From positions 105,726 to 169,725 of the forward strand of contig NHCB01000015.1 of NCBI GenBank assembly GCA_002167745.1: DNA of 64,000 nucleotides, given 5' to 3'. The notes under the pieces are model-generated. The model saw only the letters and a list, made by a program, of their open reading frames with translations. It searched no databases and was not told the DNA's origin. The position numbers and the translations under genes were made by a program. The DNA comes from Betaproteobacteria bacterium TMED22. Its GTDB lineage: Bacteria; Pseudomonadota; Gammaproteobacteria; Burkholderiales; Eutrophovitaceae. Shown here piece after piece: positions 1-10,627 of the stretch; positions within the stretch are counted from its first letter, which is position 1; every line of letters begins with the position of its first letter.

Positions 1-612
1 GACGGATATAAATGGCAGTCCTTGGGCAGATAACTGAGATAAAGCCGCAGTCGTCTTCGCCATCTGCATCAATGATGTAAGCCCTTCCTGCATACGGGCT
101 CCTCCACTTGCGGAAAAGCAAATAAAAGGTATCTTCTTTGAACAGCTATATCTCACTCCAACCGCGAAACGCTCGCCAACCACGGAGCCCATCGAGCCCC
201 CTAAGAATGAAAACTCAAACGCAGCACCCACGACATTAATACCCTTGATTGATCCTTGTTGTACAACAAGAGCATCGGTTTCATCTGTAGTCTCTTGAGC
301 CGCAGTCAATCGATCTTTATATTTTTTACTATCGATGAACTTTAAAAAATCAACTGGCTTCGTGCTTTGGCCAATATCCAAGCATTTTTTACCTTCATCA
401 AAGATGGAATCCAGTCGTTGACGTGCATTTAGCCTGCCATGATGAGAACATTTGGGGCAGACCTGAAAGCTCTTTTCCAGTTCAGCCTGATAAAGTACCG
501 CTTCACATCTGGGACATTTACTCCACAATCCCTCGGGAACCGCCTTTCGTGAATTCTTTGTACCATCAAGCTTATTAATCTTTGGTGGTAATATTTTTTG
601 GAGCCAACTCAT
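1..612 (-). CDS. accD: Acetyl-CoA carboxylase carboxyltransferase subunit beta (3' end cut by window)
   Basis: AccD forms the carboxyltransferase half of acetyl-CoA carboxylase with AccA, moving CO2 from carboxybiotin to acetyl-CoA to make malonyl-CoA for fatty acid synthesis in the cytoplasm. The visible 204 residues start [12 protein letters not shown] and carry the N-terminal four-cysteine zinc ribbon (Cys33, 36, 52, 55), then the crotonase-like core with [12 protein letters not shown] and [11 protein letters not shown]. The start is well supported by a strong GGAGGTGA ribosome site a few bases upstream. The frame is open to base 1; family members run to about 290 residues, so roughly 85 are missing beyond the window edge. 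It follows trpA in the same direction, the usual trpFBA-accD order. Confidence 0.97.
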   Translation of the reverse strand, partial: MSWLQKILPPKINKLDGTKNSRKAVPEGLWSKCPRCEAVLYQAELEKSFQVCPKCSHHGRLNARQRLDSIFDEGKKCLDIGQSTKPVDFLKFIDSKKYKDRLTAAQETTDETDALVVQQGSIKGINVVGAAFEFSFLGGSMGSVVGERFAVGVRYSCSKKIPFICFSASGGARMQEGLTSLMQMAKTTAALSQLSAQGLPFISV

Positions 613-646
613 TATCTAGTCACCTCCGAGGAATAAGCGCTCATTC

Positions 647-1441
647 CTAGTCTATCGCCTTGCGAATAGAGCGAATAAAGCCCTCAACATTCGTTACGAT
701 ATTTTTAGCATCGGATTGCTCAATTTCCTCAACTAAACGACTACCTATCACGACAGCATCCGATAGTTTTGCTACCGCTTTTGCAGTCGCCTCATCACGA
801 ATACCAAAGCCAACGCCGACGGGCACCTTTACGTGCCTCTTAATTTGCTCTACTCGTTTTGATACATCCTCTAAATCTAAATGGCCCGCGCCTGTTACGC
901 CTTTTAAAGAGACATAATAAACATAGCCAGTCGCTAGAGCAGCTACGTCGGTGATTCTTGCCTCAAGTGTCGTTGGAGCAAGTAAAAAAATTGAATCGAT
1001 TTTATTTTCTTGAAGCGCCACGTTTAAAGCACCGCTCTCTTCAGGCGGATAATCGACCACCAAAACTCCATCAACCCCCACCTCTGCAGCACGTGCGACA
1101 AAAACATCAACTCCGAGAGCTTCGATGGGATTCGCGTATCCCATCAATACGACAGGAGTCTCTTGATCCGTTTCGCGGAACATTTTAACTAAATCGAGTA
1201 CATCGCTAAGGCTTGTCTTACCCGCCAACGCCCGTTCACTAGCCCGTTGAATAGTAGGTCCATCCGCAATCGGGTCAGAGAATGGAATTCCAAGCTCAAT
1301 AATATCTGAGCCGCTATCTACGAGAGCTGACATCAATTTCAGAGTTGTCCCTAAATTGGGATCCCCAGAGGTTATGAACGGAATTAACGCCTTACGATTA
1401 TTCTGGGACAGTTCTTCAAACTTTTTTTTGATTCGCGACAT
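647..1441 (-). CDS. trpA: Tryptophan synthase alpha subunit
   Basis: TrpA cleaves indole-3-glycerol phosphate to indole and glyceraldehyde 3-phosphate; indole is channelled to TrpB. The protein of 264 residues beginning MSRIKKKFEELS places the catalytic acids at Glu49 and Asp60 (IELGIPFSDPIADGPTIQ), the canonical numbering. The phosphate-binding GVGFGIRD and VIGSRLVE segments are present near the C-terminus. The frame is open a further 24 codons upstream, but those codons lie over the trpB end and are not TrpA-like, so I take the ATG seven bases after the trpB stop. No clear ribosome site precedes it, which suggests translational coupling to trpB. Confidence 0.96.
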   Translation of the reverse strand: MSRIKKKFEELSQNNRKALIPFITSGDPNLGTTLKLMSALVDSGSDIIELGIPFSDPIADGPTIQRASERALAGKTSLSDVLDLVKMFRETDQETPVVLMGYANPIEALGVDVFVARAAEVGVDGVLVVDYPPEESGALNVALQENKIDSIFLLAPTTLEARITDVAALATGYVYYVSLKGVTGAGHLDLEDVSKRVEQIKRHVKVPVGVGFGIRDEATAKAVAKLSDAVVIGSRLVEEIEQSDAKNIVTNVEGFIRSIRKAID

Positions 1442-1448
1442 AGATGAC

Positions 1449-2666
1449 TTACAACCCCATATTAGAAGCAGTTGCGACAGTTGCCATATCCTTATCACCT
1501 CGACCAGAAACATTTACAAGCAGCACTTGATCAGAACTCATTTTAGGAGCAATTTTCATCGCATGCGCCACTGCATGAGCCGTCTCTAAAGCCGGCATAA
1601 TGCCCTCGACCTTCGTGCACTTATGAAAGGCCTCTAACGCCTCATCGTCATCCGCTGATACATATTCGGCACGCCCTATATCCTTTAACCATGAGTGCTC
1701 TGGCCCAACACCAGGATAGTCCAATCCCGCTGAAATCGAATGTGTCTCAATAATTTGTCCATCTGGATCTTGCATGAGATAAGTTCGGTTACCATGCAAC
1801 ACTCCTGGTGTCCCTGATGCAAGGGGCGCCGCATGCTTTCCAGTATCAATACCAGACCCACCAGCTTCCACACCAATCAAACGTACGCCTTCGTCTTTAA
1901 TATATGGATAAAAAACGCCTAAAGCATTTGATCCTCCCCCAACACACGCAATGACTGCGTCTGGCTGACGACCAATCATTTGTGGCATTTGTATTTTTAA
2001 CTCCTCCCCAACTACTGAGTTGAAATCACGCACAATCATAGGATACGGATGCGGCCCCGCCACAGTACCGATAATATAAAATGTGTTCTCAACATTAGTA
2101 ACCCAATCACGCATCGCCTCGTTGAGTGCATCTTTTAGCGTTTTCGATCCACTTTCAACTGGGACTACGTCTGCCCCGAGCAACTTCATCCGGTATACAT
2201 TACTAGCTTGACGTTTGATATCTTCTGACCCCATGTAAACAACACATTCCATTCCGTATCGAGCGGCAACTGTGGCGGAAGCCACTCCGTGCTGCCCGGC
2301 ACCGGTTTCAGCAATGATTCGCTTCTTACCCATGTGGCGAGCTAAAAGTGCTTGTCCAACCGTATTATTAACTTTGTGAGCTCCAGTGTGGTTTAGATCT
2401 TCGCGCTTAAACCATATCTGCGCCCCACCAAGCATCTCAGATAAACGCTTAGCATAATAAACCGGACTCGGTCGGCCCACGAAATTTTTCAGGTCATTAT
2501 GAAACTCCTCCATAAAACTCGGAGTATTTTTTAACTTCTCGTAGTTATCTCGTAAGTCTTCTAAAGCATGGATTAATGTCTCAGGAACGAAAACTCCGCC
2601 ATAAGGACCGAAATGACCTTTTTGGTCAGGAAAATTATAATTCTGTAAATCTTCTTGCATCTGCAT
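1449..2666 (-). CDS. trpB: Tryptophan synthase beta subunit
   Basis: TrpB is the PLP enzyme that condenses indole with serine to make tryptophan. The 405-residue protein has the expected family length. The PLP lysine is Lys98 in [10 protein letters not shown], and the phosphate-binding glycine loop appears as [10 protein letters not shown]. The ETGAGQHG motif for the substrate carboxylate is also present. The start at 2666 has GAGGT a few bases upstream, and the reading frame overlaps the end of trpF by 32 bases, so the two are probably co-translated. Its position between trpF and trpA is the standard proteobacterial order. Confidence 0.97.
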   Translation of the reverse strand: MQMQEDLQNYNFPDQKGHFGPYGGVFVPETLIHALEDLRDNYEKLKNTPSFMEEFHNDLKNFVGRPSPVYYAKRLSEMLGGAQIWFKREDLNHTGAHKVNNTVGQALLARHMGKKRIIAETGAGQHGVASATVAARYGMECVVYMGSEDIKRQASNVYRMKLLGADVVPVESGSKTLKDALNEAMRDWVTNVENTFYIIGTVAGPHPYPMIVRDFNSVVGEELKIQMPQMIGRQPDAVIACVGGGSNALGVFYPYIKDEGVRLIGVEAGGSGIDTGKHAAPLASGTPGVLHGNRTYLMQDPDGQIIETHSISAGLDYPGVGPEHSWLKDIGRAEYVSADDDEALEAFHKCTKVEGIMPALETAHAVAHAMKIAPKMSSDQVLLVNVSGRGDKDMATVATASNMGL

Positions 2667-3288
2667 TTTTTACCTCATCAATAAAGTCTCGCACCAGCGC
2701 AAGATCCTTGACCCCTTTTCGCGCGCCTTCTACACCGCTGCTCACATCGACTGCCCAAGGCCTTACGCAATCAATTGCAGCTGCTACATTGTCTGGACAC
2801 AACCCCCCTGCCAGAACTATTGGCACATCTAATTCACTTGGAACAAGGTTCCAATCAAACGTCTCACCTGTACCACCACGGACTTTTTCAGAAAAAGTGT
2901 CCAATAACAATCCAGATGCTTCTTCGTATACCTTGCCGTATTCTATCAAATCCACCTCAGTAGAAACGTTAGTCGCTTTCAAATACGGCTTTTTGAACTT
3001 TGAACAGAAGTCCGGCTTTTCCTCCCCATGAAATTGCAAAAGATTTAAATCAACTGATTCCAAGGTTTTGAAAACCTCATCAACTGAGGGATTCACAAAA
3101 AGTCCCACCACAGAAACGAATGGCGGTAAATTTTTTACTATACTTCTAGCAATTTCTAGATCCACATTTCTCGGACTCTCGGCGTAAAATACCAATCCGA
3201 TCGCACTTACACCCGATCGGGCCACCTCAAGGGCATTATCTACTGATGTTACGCCACAAATCTTAATTGCCGTGGTGATATTCTTCAT
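2635..3288 (-). CDS. trpF: Phosphoribosylanthranilate isomerase
   Basis: TrpF catalyses the Amadori isomerisation of N-(5-phosphoribosyl)anthranilate, the third step of tryptophan synthesis. The single TIM barrel shows the catalytic cysteine in KICGVTS (Cys11) near the N-terminus, the VGLFVNP strand, [10 protein letters not shown] and the C-terminal acid and phosphate loop in [14 protein letters not shown] use the ATG at 3288 rather than the TTG two codons upstream. The truA stop lies 15 bases before it, and the gene overlaps trpB, placing it in a truA-trpF-trpB-trpA run. Confidence 0.95.
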   Translation of the reverse strand: MKNITTAIKICGVTSVDNALEVARSGVSAIGLVFYAESPRNVDLEIARSIVKNLPPFVSVVGLFVNPSVDEVFKTLESVDLNLLQFHGEEKPDFCSKFKKPYLKATNVSTEVDLIEYGKVYEEASGLLLDTFSEKVRGGTGETFDWNLVPSELDVPIVLAGGLCPDNVAAAIDCVRPWAVDVSSGVEGARKGVKDLALVRDFIDEVKNADARRFTEL

Positions 3289-3303
3289 ATTCAAATATGG
3301 GCT

Positions 3304-4107
3304 TCAAGCATCAAAAGAGGTTAATACATTCTCAAAGTCAGAAAACAATCCAGGACCCGGTAGCCCCCAGTGAGGGTTGTAATCAATGGAAGTTAAGTAT
3401 AGTCCATTCGGGCTGAATGTTGGCGCAGCTAAAGCACGGTTTCTAGAAACAAGGATTTCGTCCATCCATTCGACTGGCTGCTTTCCCGCTCCAATATAGA
3501 CTAGAGTACCCACGATATTACGAACCATATGGTGTAAAAATGCATTCGCTGTGACTTCAAAAACAATAACGTCTCCGACTGCACGAACACATAATTTCTC
3601 AATAGTTCTAACTGGGTTATTCGCTTGACACTCTGAAGATCTAAATGCAGAGAAGTCATTCTCCCCTATTATTGTTAACGCCGCCGCCTTCATGGCATTA
3701 ACATCTAACTTTTTATGGTACCAACCAACATTTTTAGCAAACAGGCCTGGACGCTGCTCACGGTTTAATAATAAATAACGATATGTTCGACGCAGAGCCG
3801 AGTATCTCGCATGAAATTCCGAACTCACCTCTCTTACCCAGAGTATTGAAATATCTTTAGAGATTAATGCATTAAGACCCCGCACCCAGGCGCTGTCTGG
3901 ACGAATGACTGTGGTATCAAAATGAACAATCTGATATGTCGCGTGAACTCCTGTATCAGTGCGGCCCGCGCAAAAAACACGGATGGGCTCACCCGCAACT
4001 TGACTCAACCCTCGCTCTATCTCTCCTTGAATGGTCAAGACCTCAGGTTGAATTTGCCAACCAAAAAAAGATGACCCGTCATACTCTATCCTTAAAGCTA
4101 GTCTCAA
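3304..4107 (-). CDS. truA: tRNA pseudouridine(38-40) synthase
   Basis: TruA converts uridines 38, 39 and 40 of the tRNA anticodon arm to pseudouridine. At 267 residues it is the normal size. The nucleophilic aspartate is Asp51 in the family signature FCAGRTDTGVHA, and the C-terminal part has FLHHMVRNIVGTL. The start codon is TTG; the protein begins RLALRIEYDGSSFFGW, which matches where TruA proteins begin, and an AGAAG stretch lies upstream. The gene sits between fimV and trpF on the same strand, the arrangement common in pseudomonads and Burkholderiales. Confidence 0.95.
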   Translation of the reverse strand: MRLALRIEYDGSSFFGWQIQPEVLTIQGEIERGLSQVAGEPIRVFCAGRTDTGVHATYQIVHFDTTVIRPDSAWVRGLNALISKDISILWVREVSSEFHARYSALRRTYRYLLLNREQRPGLFAKNVGWYHKKLDVNAMKAAALTIIGENDFSAFRSSECQANNPVRTIEKLCVRAVGDVIVFEVTANAFLHHMVRNIVGTLVYIGAGKQPVEWMDEILVSRNRALAAPTFSPNGLYLTSIDYNPHWGLPGPGLFSDFENVLTSFDA

Positions 4108-4212
4108 AATGATCTTCTCTTATATTTTTAGCAGCTAATTGATAGCCTCCTAAAATGGCAAAATCTCATAAATTAGTATGCCTAAAAAAATGATCTCAGC
4201 TTAGAGATACAC

Positions 4213-6099
4213 TCATGATTTCGGTGAGGAAGGATTACCAAGATCCAGGTCAATCGAGGATAAATCAACCGGTTTCATCGAGGCTTGTCTTTCACTTGCG
4301 AACTTCCCCTCAGCATACCGCTCATCGGTTGGATTGATTAGGTACCCTAGCGCAACGAGTCGCTCCCAATAAGCACCTGCTTTACTCGTAACATTAGCAA
4401 TAGTCTCTGCAACAGTATCAAAACTAGCTAATTCTTTTTGATGCGAATAAACTTGAGCTAACTTCAACAATACATCCAGTCTATCTGGCTCAAGAGCTAG
4501 AGCTTCCTTGAGGATTTTTTCAGCCTGGGGATAACGCCCATAAGCTAGAAAAATATCGGCATCCTCAACTGGATCCTGATTAGGGGAAACATTAGCTTCT
4601 CCGCGCTCGTTAAGCGCAGTAGACTCGCTAGAACTAGACTCGCTAGAACTAACTACGGTACGTGTCTCAACCACTGGTTGTGTCCCATCATCCCCACCGC
4701 CGTTCTCGTTCATTCGATTCAATCTTTTAGAGACCCATAAACCCATTATGAGGAGAACTAAGATCGGAACCAATAGATATAAGGGTTGATGCAAAACAGC
4801 CTCGATTATTTTAGCTTGCCAAGGCCGCTCTATATTCTCCCGAACCACCGTTATTGGGACGCCTACTGCTTGTTCCCTCTCGGGCTGAATAGCCGACCCC
4901 AGATCTTGTTTCGACTGCGCTAAAGACGTTAAGTCAGCAATGATTTTCTCTAGCTCATCCGCTCGCGTCTTTTGTTCTGCTAACGCTTTTTCAGTAGCTA
5001 ATAGTCGCTCCTCTAACCCCTGCGATCCTAAGTCTCCTGAAGCGGTGCCTTTAGATACTTCAACAACATAAGCATTCTCCGCCTGAGGTTTAACATTGAC
5101 TTGATTCGGGGCCGTCTCCACGACGCCGGATTTAGTTCGATCAGCCTGCTCAATAGTGGTTTGCAACTGAACGCTAGACCGTGCGGCGAGGTTATCTTTA
5201 TATACTCTCCATTCGGCCATGTGAATTTTAATTTCACTGGTTGCTTCATTTGCAGAAATAGTCTCAAGTTCGTCTTCTATAGGAATTCGAATCACGTTTC
5301 CAGCTCTGAGACGATTCATGTTATCCCCAACAAAAGCCTCTCTGTTTTTTCGAAAAACACCTACAAGCATCTGCTCGATAGAAAAATCAGATAACTTTTC
5401 ACGTTGAGCGATCTTAGTTAAGGTATCGCCGGTGCGCACGATAATCTGCCGACCATAAACGGACGCTTGTGTTGCATCACTCCCCATTTCATCGATGCTA
5501 CCGGGCGTCGATGAAATGCTCTCTGTTCTTTGTACTAAATCATCAATTACAGGCTCGGCTTCAACTTCAATCGCTTCGGGACCATCCACTAATTCCAAAA
5601 CATCAATATCCTTTTCAATCAGTAGTTCCTCGGTAGACTCTTCGATACTCAACAACTCGGACTCTAACGCAAAACTGGACAAACGCTCATCAATAAGGAA
5701 AGGTGGGTCAATAAAGGCGACATATGTTTTACTGACCTTACCCTCTGGCCCAACAAACTCGACTTGCAGATCTAAAACAACCTCATTTACCGGGTCTTTG
5801 GTCGACAATCGAATTAAAGATCCATTGCCTTCATCCTCATATTGCAGATTAATTCTTGAGATAAGATCGTTATAGATCAACCCAAGACTGTCGTAGGTAG
5901 ATGGAGACGCCATGGAAACTGTCGTTCGACCAATAACAACCTCCCCAAGTTCATAGAGCCGAATAGAGGCCTTCAGTGGCTCCCCAAGGGCGGACTCAAC
6001 GGATAGCGTGCCCATGCGGACTGCCTGAGCATTTGGTCCAAGTAAGACAAGGACTATCCCAACAAATACTTGAACAAAATATATAAGTCTTTTACGCAA
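4213..6099 (-). CDS. fimV: FimV/HubP-family polar peptidoglycan-binding protein
   Basis: FimV proteins are inner-membrane polar landmarks that organise type IV pili and other polar machinery. Visible in order over 628 residues: a signal peptide ending near ANA-Q-A (about residue 26), the conserved FimV N-terminal domain (MGTLSVESALGEPLKASI), an acidic linker, a LysM peptidoglycan-binding domain near residues 215-275 (RTGDTLTKIAQREK), a coiled coil near 355-395, one transmembrane helix near 440-462 and a cytoplasmic TPR-like segment near 520-585 preceded by a Ser/Glu linker. It is shorter than the roughly 900-residue Pseudomonas protein. Translation starts at TTG with GGGAG upstream. Family assignment is firm; the precise cellular role here is inferred. 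Confidence 0.9.
   Translation of the reverse strand: MRKRLIYFVQVFVGIVLVLLGPNAQAVRMGTLSVESALGEPLKASIRLYELGEVVIGRTTVSMASPSTYDSLGLIYNDLISRINLQYEDEGNGSLIRLSTKDPVNEVVLDLQVEFVGPEGKVSKTYVAFIDPPFLIDERLSSFALESELLSIEESTEELLIEKDIDVLELVDGPEAIEVEAEPVIDDLVQRTESISSTPGSIDEMGSDATQASVYGRQIIVRTGDTLTKIAQREKLSDFSIEQMLVGVFRKNREAFVGDNMNRLRAGNVIRIPIEDELETISANEATSEIKIHMAEWRVYKDNLAARSSVQLQTTIEQADRTKSGVVETAPNQVNVKPQAENAYVVEVSKGTASGDLGSQGLEERLLATEKALAEQKTRADELEKIIADLTSLAQSKQDLGSAIQPEREQAVGVPITVVRENIERPWQAKIIEAVLHQPLYLLVPILVLLIMGLWVSKRLNRMNENGGGDDGTQPVVETRTVVSSSESSSSESTALNERGEANVSPNQDPVEDADIFLAYGRYPQAEKILKEALALEPDRLDVLLKLAQVYSHQKELASFDTVAETIANVTSKAGAYWERLVALGYLINPTDERYAEGKFASERQASMKPVDLSSIDLDLGNPSSPKS
4621..4650 (-). repeat. 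15-bp exact tandem duplication in the fimV linker
   Basis: The 15-base unit agactcgctagaact occurs twice without a break. On the coding strand it gives five codons repeated in frame, producing the Ser/Glu-rich stretch SSSESSSSES between the transmembrane helix and the cytoplasmic domain of FimV. It is a recent in-frame duplication in a low-complexity linker and would be expected to vary in length between strains. Confidence 0.9.
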
Positions 6100-6173
6100 G
6101 CTCGTTAACTCCCTCGATCATTCATTGACCCAATAGTTGCAGAATATCATGGTAACGCCTGCCTTCGTTATCG

Positions 6174-7283
6174 TCAGCGGCGAACCAAAATCTGTAACAT
6201 TCTCCTCAGAGGCTCCGCAGCACCCCATAATAGCTGGTCTCCGACCGTAAATGCTGAATATATGTTGCCCGGGAGGTTTAATTTACGCACACGCCCCACG
6301 GGAATATTCAATGTGCTGGTAACACTCGTTGGGGAAAGCATAGAAATCGTAGAGGGTTTATCGTTTGGGATCACCGATACCCACTCATTCGCATCACCCA
6401 GTATTTTCTCAACTTCCAACACAGGAACCGAATTAGACAATTTAAAAGTCAAAGCTTGGCTATGGCACCTCATCGCCCCAATTCGCACACAAATCCCCTC
6501 AACAGGAATCGGATCCCCTTGCCTACCAAGGATCTTATTGGTCTCTGCCTGAGCCTTCCACTCTTCCCGACTTTGTCCGTTACCTAAATCAGCATCTATC
6601 CAAGGAATCAAACTGCCGGCTAAAGGCGTACCGAAATACTCGGTTGGAAATTCTTTCGCCCGCATGCGATCTAACACAAGGGCATCAATATCCAATATGC
6701 CTCCTTTCGGAGATGCGAGGTCATCTTTACTCGCCTCATAAATTGAACCCATTTGTTCAATTAACTCTCGCACGTTTTGAGCCCCAGCTCCTGAGGCAGC
6801 TTGATATGTCATGGCAGAAACCCATTCAACTAGCTCATCACGAAACAAGCCGTGCATCGCAAGCATCATAAGGCTGGTAGTACAGTTTCCTCCAATAAAA
6901 TCTTTTTTCCCATCATCTAGGGCGGCGTGAATGTCATCGATATTGATCGGATCAAGAACGACTAAGGCATTCGAGGCCATACGAAGCGTCGAAGCAGCAT
7001 CAATCCAATATCCTTGCCATCCTGCATCTCTAAGAGGACCATGAATTTTTTGCGTGTAGTCACCACCTTGACACGAAACAATCGCATCCATTTTCAAAAG
7101 CTGGCTCAGATCGTTCGCGTCTTTCAGGACGACCTCTCTACCATCTCGTAGGGTAACGGCCTGTCCAGATTGGGAAGTACTAAAAAAAACAGAAGCAACA
7201 TTTTTGAAATCTTTCTCCGCAATCATACGTTGCATCAGAACAGAACCAACCATCCCCCTCCAGCCAACCAAACCAACTTGCAT
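6174..7283 (-). CDS. asd: Aspartate-semialdehyde dehydrogenase
   Basis: Asd reduces aspartyl phosphate to aspartate semialdehyde with NADPH, the branch point to lysine/diaminopimelate, threonine and methionine. The 369-residue protein opens with the dinucleotide motif GLVGWRGMVGS and has the catalytic cysteine at Cys134 in GGNCTTSL, with the later histidine in GAMRCHSQAL. The length and GWRGMVGSVLMQRM start identify the Gram-negative asd type. It follows leuB directly on the same strand (60-base gap) and precedes fimV, a gene order conserved in beta- and gammaproteobacteria. Confidence 0.96.
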   Translation of the reverse strand: MQVGLVGWRGMVGSVLMQRMIAEKDFKNVASVFFSTSQSGQAVTLRDGREVVLKDANDLSQLLKMDAIVSCQGGDYTQKIHGPLRDAGWQGYWIDAASTLRMASNALVVLDPINIDDIHAALDDGKKDFIGGNCTTSLMMLAMHGLFRDELVEWVSAMTYQAASGAGAQNVRELIEQMGSIYEASKDDLASPKGGILDIDALVLDRMRAKEFPTEYFGTPLAGSLIPWIDADLGNGQSREEWKAQAETNKILGRQGDPIPVEGICVRIGAMRCHSQALTFKLSNSVPVLEVEKILGDANEWVSVIPNDKPSTISMLSPTSVTSTLNIPVGRVRKLNLPGNIYSAFTVGDQLLWGAAEPLRRMLQILVRR

Positions 7284-7342
7284 ATTAATTAGTCCTTAAC
7301 ACTTACATAACTCAAAAGTCGATGACCTGACGACTCGCCTCA

Positions 7343-8407
7343 CTACATTGCTTGGATAACCGCATCGCCCATTTCTTGCGTACCCACACGTTGCGTTGAA
7401 TCTTGATAGATATCCGCCGTTCTCAATCCTTTACCCAAGACTGTCTTCACTGCTCCCTCAACGCGCTCCGATGCCTCAGTTTCATTAAATGTATATCTCA
7501 ACATCATCGCAACAGATAAAATTGTCGCCAGCGGATTCGCAACATTCTTTCCCGCTATATCAGGAGCAGAGCCATGTATGGGCTCATATAAACCCTTGCG
7601 GTTAACATCCATAGAGGCAGAGGGAAGCATTCCTATTGATCCAGTCAACATAGATGCTTCATCCGATAAAATATCGCCGAATATATTTCCAGTTAAAATC
7701 ACATCAAATTGTTTCGGCTCTCGAACTAATTGCATAGCTGCATTATCGACGTACATATGTGTCAACTCGACCGAAGGATATTCTTGAGCAAGATTTGTAA
7801 CGACCTCTCTCCAAAGAATGCTCGTATCAAGAACGTTAGCTTTATCAACTGAACATAATTTATGATTTCGCTGTTCAGCTATGTTAAATGCCACACGAGC
7901 AATCCTCTCAATCTCAGAAACAGAGTATTTCATGGTATCGAAACCCTCGTCCTCCCCCGACTCAGTTTGGCGCCTACCTCTGGGTTGACCAAAATAAATA
8001 TCTCCTGTTAACTCTCTCAAGATCATCAAATCCAGTCCTTCAACCAATTCCGATTTCAAACTTGAGGCCGCTGCTAATTCAGGAAAAACCACGGCCGGAC
8101 GAAGATTTGCAAACAGTCCTAATTCTTTGCGAATTCTTAATAACCCCTGTTCCGGCCGCATTGCGCGAGGCAGAGAATCATATTTGGGACCACCAACAGC
8201 CCCCAGAAGGACTGCGTCAGCTTGCTTAGTCAAAGTAACTGTTGCGCTTGGCAAGGGATCTCCAGCCTCATCATATCCAGCTCCCCCAATAGCCCCCGTT
8301 TCCCACTCAATTGGTAACCCGTCATTTTTTAAAATCTTTAGTACACGCAGCGCTTGCTTCATAATGTCAGGCCCAATCCCATCCCCCGGGAGAACTGCTA
8401 TTTTCAT
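7343..8407 (-). CDS. leuB: 3-isopropylmalate dehydrogenase
   Basis: LeuB oxidatively decarboxylates 3-isopropylmalate to 2-oxoisocaproate with NAD+ in leucine synthesis. The protein begins [14 protein letters not shown] and contains [13 protein letters not shown] for substrate binding, the active-site VDKANVLD segment and the metal- and NAD-binding [13 protein letters not shown] and [13 protein letters not shown] motifs. I use the ATG at 8407, which has GAGGA five bases upstream; an in-frame TTG four codons earlier is less likely. It forms a leuC-leuD-leuB cluster. Confidence 0.96.
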   Translation of the reverse strand: MKIAVLPGDGIGPDIMKQALRVLKILKNDGLPIEWETGAIGGAGYDEAGDPLPSATVTLTKQADAVLLGAVGGPKYDSLPRAMRPEQGLLRIRKELGLFANLRPAVVFPELAAASSLKSELVEGLDLMILRELTGDIYFGQPRGRRQTESGEDEGFDTMKYSVSEIERIARVAFNIAEQRNHKLCSVDKANVLDTSILWREVVTNLAQEYPSVELTHMYVDNAAMQLVREPKQFDVILTGNIFGDILSDEASMLTGSIGMLPSASMDVNRKGLYEPIHGSAPDIAGKNVANPLATILSVAMMLRYTFNETEASERVEGAVKTVLGKGLRTADIYQDSTQRVGTQEMGDAVIQAM

Positions 8408-8453
8408 TTTATTCCTCAAAGTAGTTTTGTATTAGAAGGTTAAATTTTAAGAC

Positions 8454-9095
8454 TTAGCTAAATAACCAAGGCTGATTCAATTTATGCCTGTCTTCAAATT
8501 TTTTAATTTCGTCAACGTGCTCTAAAGTCAAACTTATGTCATCCAATCCATTCAAAAGACAATGTTTACGAAAAGAGTCGATCTCAAAGTCAAAACTCTT
8601 ACTGGTATTCTCAGTCGTCACTTTCTGACTCTCTAGGTCAATCGTCAATTGGAACCCCGGAAACCCAAGAACATCATGGAACAAGGCATCAACTTCGGAA
8701 TCTGTAAGCGCAATGGGCAATAATCCATTTTTCAATGAATTATTAGAAAATATTTCGCCAAAGCTAGGCGCTATAACGACTTTAAACCCGTAATCCGTCA
8801 AAGCCCAAGGGGCATGTTCGCGAGATGAACCACAACCAAAATTCTTTCTAGCAAGTAAAACGGACGCCCCTTGATATCGTGGCTCATTCAAGATGAAATC
8901 TGGATTTAGCTGTCTTTTATCAAGTGACACTCCTGGTTGCCCGACATCTAAAAATCTCCACGCATCGAATAAATTCATACCAAAACCAGATCGCTTGATT
9001 GACTTAAGGAACTGTTTCGGAATAATAGCGTCCGTATCTACATTAGCACGGTCAAGAGGTGCGACGAGTCCTTTATGCAAGGCAAATTTTTCCAT
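8454..9095 (-). CDS. leuD: 3-isopropylmalate dehydratase small subunit
   Basis: LeuD pairs with LeuC to form isopropylmalate isomerase, interconverting 2- and 3-isopropylmalate. The 213-residue swivelling-domain protein starts [22 protein letters not shown] and shows the signature [18 protein letters not shown] and the GLLPI strand, all typical of the proteobacterial LeuD. It begins 33 bases after leuC ends and leuB follows 46 bases later, so the three are probably co-transcribed. Confidence 0.96.
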   Translation of the reverse strand: MEKFALHKGLVAPLDRANVDTDAIIPKQFLKSIKRSGFGMNLFDAWRFLDVGQPGVSLDKRQLNPDFILNEPRYQGASVLLARKNFGCGSSREHAPWALTDYGFKVVIAPSFGEIFSNNSLKNGLLPIALTDSEVDALFHDVLGFPGFQLTIDLESQKVTTENTSKSFDFEIDSFRKHCLLNGLDDISLTLEHVDEIKKFEDRHKLNQPWLFS

Positions 9096-9128
9096 GGCTT
9101 ATCCATTTATACGTTTAAAGTTTAAAAG

Positions 9129-10541
9129 TTACTTACTCATTATTCCGCGAACATCAACGAATGTACCGTGTACCGCAGCACTTGCAGCCATCGCAGGACT
9201 GACTAAATGCGTTCGACCACCCGCACCTTGGCGACCTTCAAAATTACGATTCGATGTTGAAGCGCATCGCTCTCCAGCTTCAAGTCGATCATTGTTCATA
9301 GCCAAGCACATAGAGCATCCCGGTTGTCGCCACTCAAATCCTGCCGCGATAAAGATTTTGTCCAGGCCCTCCTGCTCAGCTTGAGCCTTTACCAGACCAG
9401 AGCCGGGCACAACCATCGCCAACTGAACACTCGGCGCAACCCGTTTACCTGCGACTACCTTTGCTGCCGTCCGAATATCCTCAATTCTTGAGTTAGTGCA
9501 TGACCCAATAAAAACCTTATCGATCTCGATGTCAGTCAAAGATGTATTAGGCTTCAGCCCCATGTATTCAAGTGCTTGCTCGATACTTTCTCTTTTAGCT
9601 GCGTCCTTTTCTTGCTCTGGATCTGGCACACGACCATTAATACCGACCACCATCTCAGGAGAGGTACCCCACGTAACCTGCGGGATGAGCTCACTGCCGT
9701 TTAAAGTCACCATCAAATCAAAGATCGCTCCTGGGTCGGACCTAAGCGACCTCCAATAGCTGACCGCCTGCTCCCAAAGATCCCCTTGGGGAGCAAACGT
9801 TCGACCTAGTAGGTAGTCAATTGTGGTTTGGTCAACAGCTATCATTCCAGCTCTTGCGCCTGCCTCAATCGCCATATTACATAGGGTCATGCGTCCCTCT
9901 ACCGATAGCGATTCAATAGCCGAGCCGGCAAACTCTATAGCGTAGCCAGTACCACCTGCCGTGCCAATCTTACCGATCAAAGCAAGGGCTATATCCTTAG
10001 CGCTGACACCTGGATCCAAGTGCCCTTCAACCTTAACCAACATATTTTTCATTTTCTTCTGAACGAGGCACTGAGTCGCTAAAACATGCTCGACTTCAGA
10101 TGTACCAATACCGTGAGCCAAGCACCCTAAAGCTCCGTGCGTACTCGTATGAGAGTCACCACACACAACTGTCATTCCTGGTAACGTCGCACCCTGCTCT
10201 GGGCCTATAACATGAACAATGCCTTGCCTTGAATCTAAAAACGGAAAATACGCCTTTGATCCGTATTCTTTGATGTTCTGGTCTAGGGTGTCTACCTGTA
10301 GCTTTGAGATTGGGTCTTCGATCCCTTTATCCCAATCAGTGGTAGGCGTGTTGTGATCAGCCGTCGCCACAATGGATTCAGCTCTCCAAGGACGCCTTTT
10401 CGCGAGTTTCAAACCCTCGAAGGCTTGCGGACTGGTTACCTCGTGAACGAGATGTCTATCGATATAAATCAACCCGGTGCCATCGTCTTCAGTTCTAACG
10501 ACGTGACTATCCCAAAGTTTGTCATATAAGGTTTTCAACAT
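9129..10541 (-). CDS. leuC: 3-isopropylmalate dehydratase large subunit
   Basis: LeuC carries the [4Fe-4S] cluster of isopropylmalate isomerase. The 470-residue protein is of normal length. The cluster cysteines are visible in [13 protein letters not shown] and in the pair within [28 protein letters not shown] and GSCTNSR are aconitase-family hallmarks. It is the first gene of the leu cluster on this strand. The 86 bases before it, next to the MFS gene stop, show no recognisable leader peptide or riboswitch. Confidence 0.97.
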   Translation of the reverse strand: MLKTLYDKLWDSHVVRTEDDGTGLIYIDRHLVHEVTSPQAFEGLKLAKRRPWRAESIVATADHNTPTTDWDKGIEDPISKLQVDTLDQNIKEYGSKAYFPFLDSRQGIVHVIGPEQGATLPGMTVVCGDSHTSTHGALGCLAHGIGTSEVEHVLATQCLVQKKMKNMLVKVEGHLDPGVSAKDIALALIGKIGTAGGTGYAIEFAGSAIESLSVEGRMTLCNMAIEAGARAGMIAVDQTTIDYLLGRTFAPQGDLWEQAVSYWRSLRSDPGAIFDLMVTLNGSELIPQVTWGTSPEMVVGINGRVPDPEQEKDAAKRESIEQALEYMGLKPNTSLTDIEIDKVFIGSCTNSRIEDIRTAAKVVAGKRVAPSVQLAMVVPGSGLVKAQAEQEGLDKIFIAAGFEWRQPGCSMCLAMNNDRLEAGERCASTSNRNFEGRQGAGGRTHLVSPAMAASAAVHGTFVDVRGIMSK

Positions 10542-10627
10542 ACTGATTACACCTATCGGCTAACTAATTAATATTCGAGGACAGAATTATGACATACAGA
10601 TTCAGACTGATCATTCAGAAAAGCACG

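Noticed and set aside
1442-1513. 24-codon N-terminal extension of trpA
   Set aside because: It overlaps the trpB end, and the catalytic residues take canonical numbering only from the ATG at 1441.
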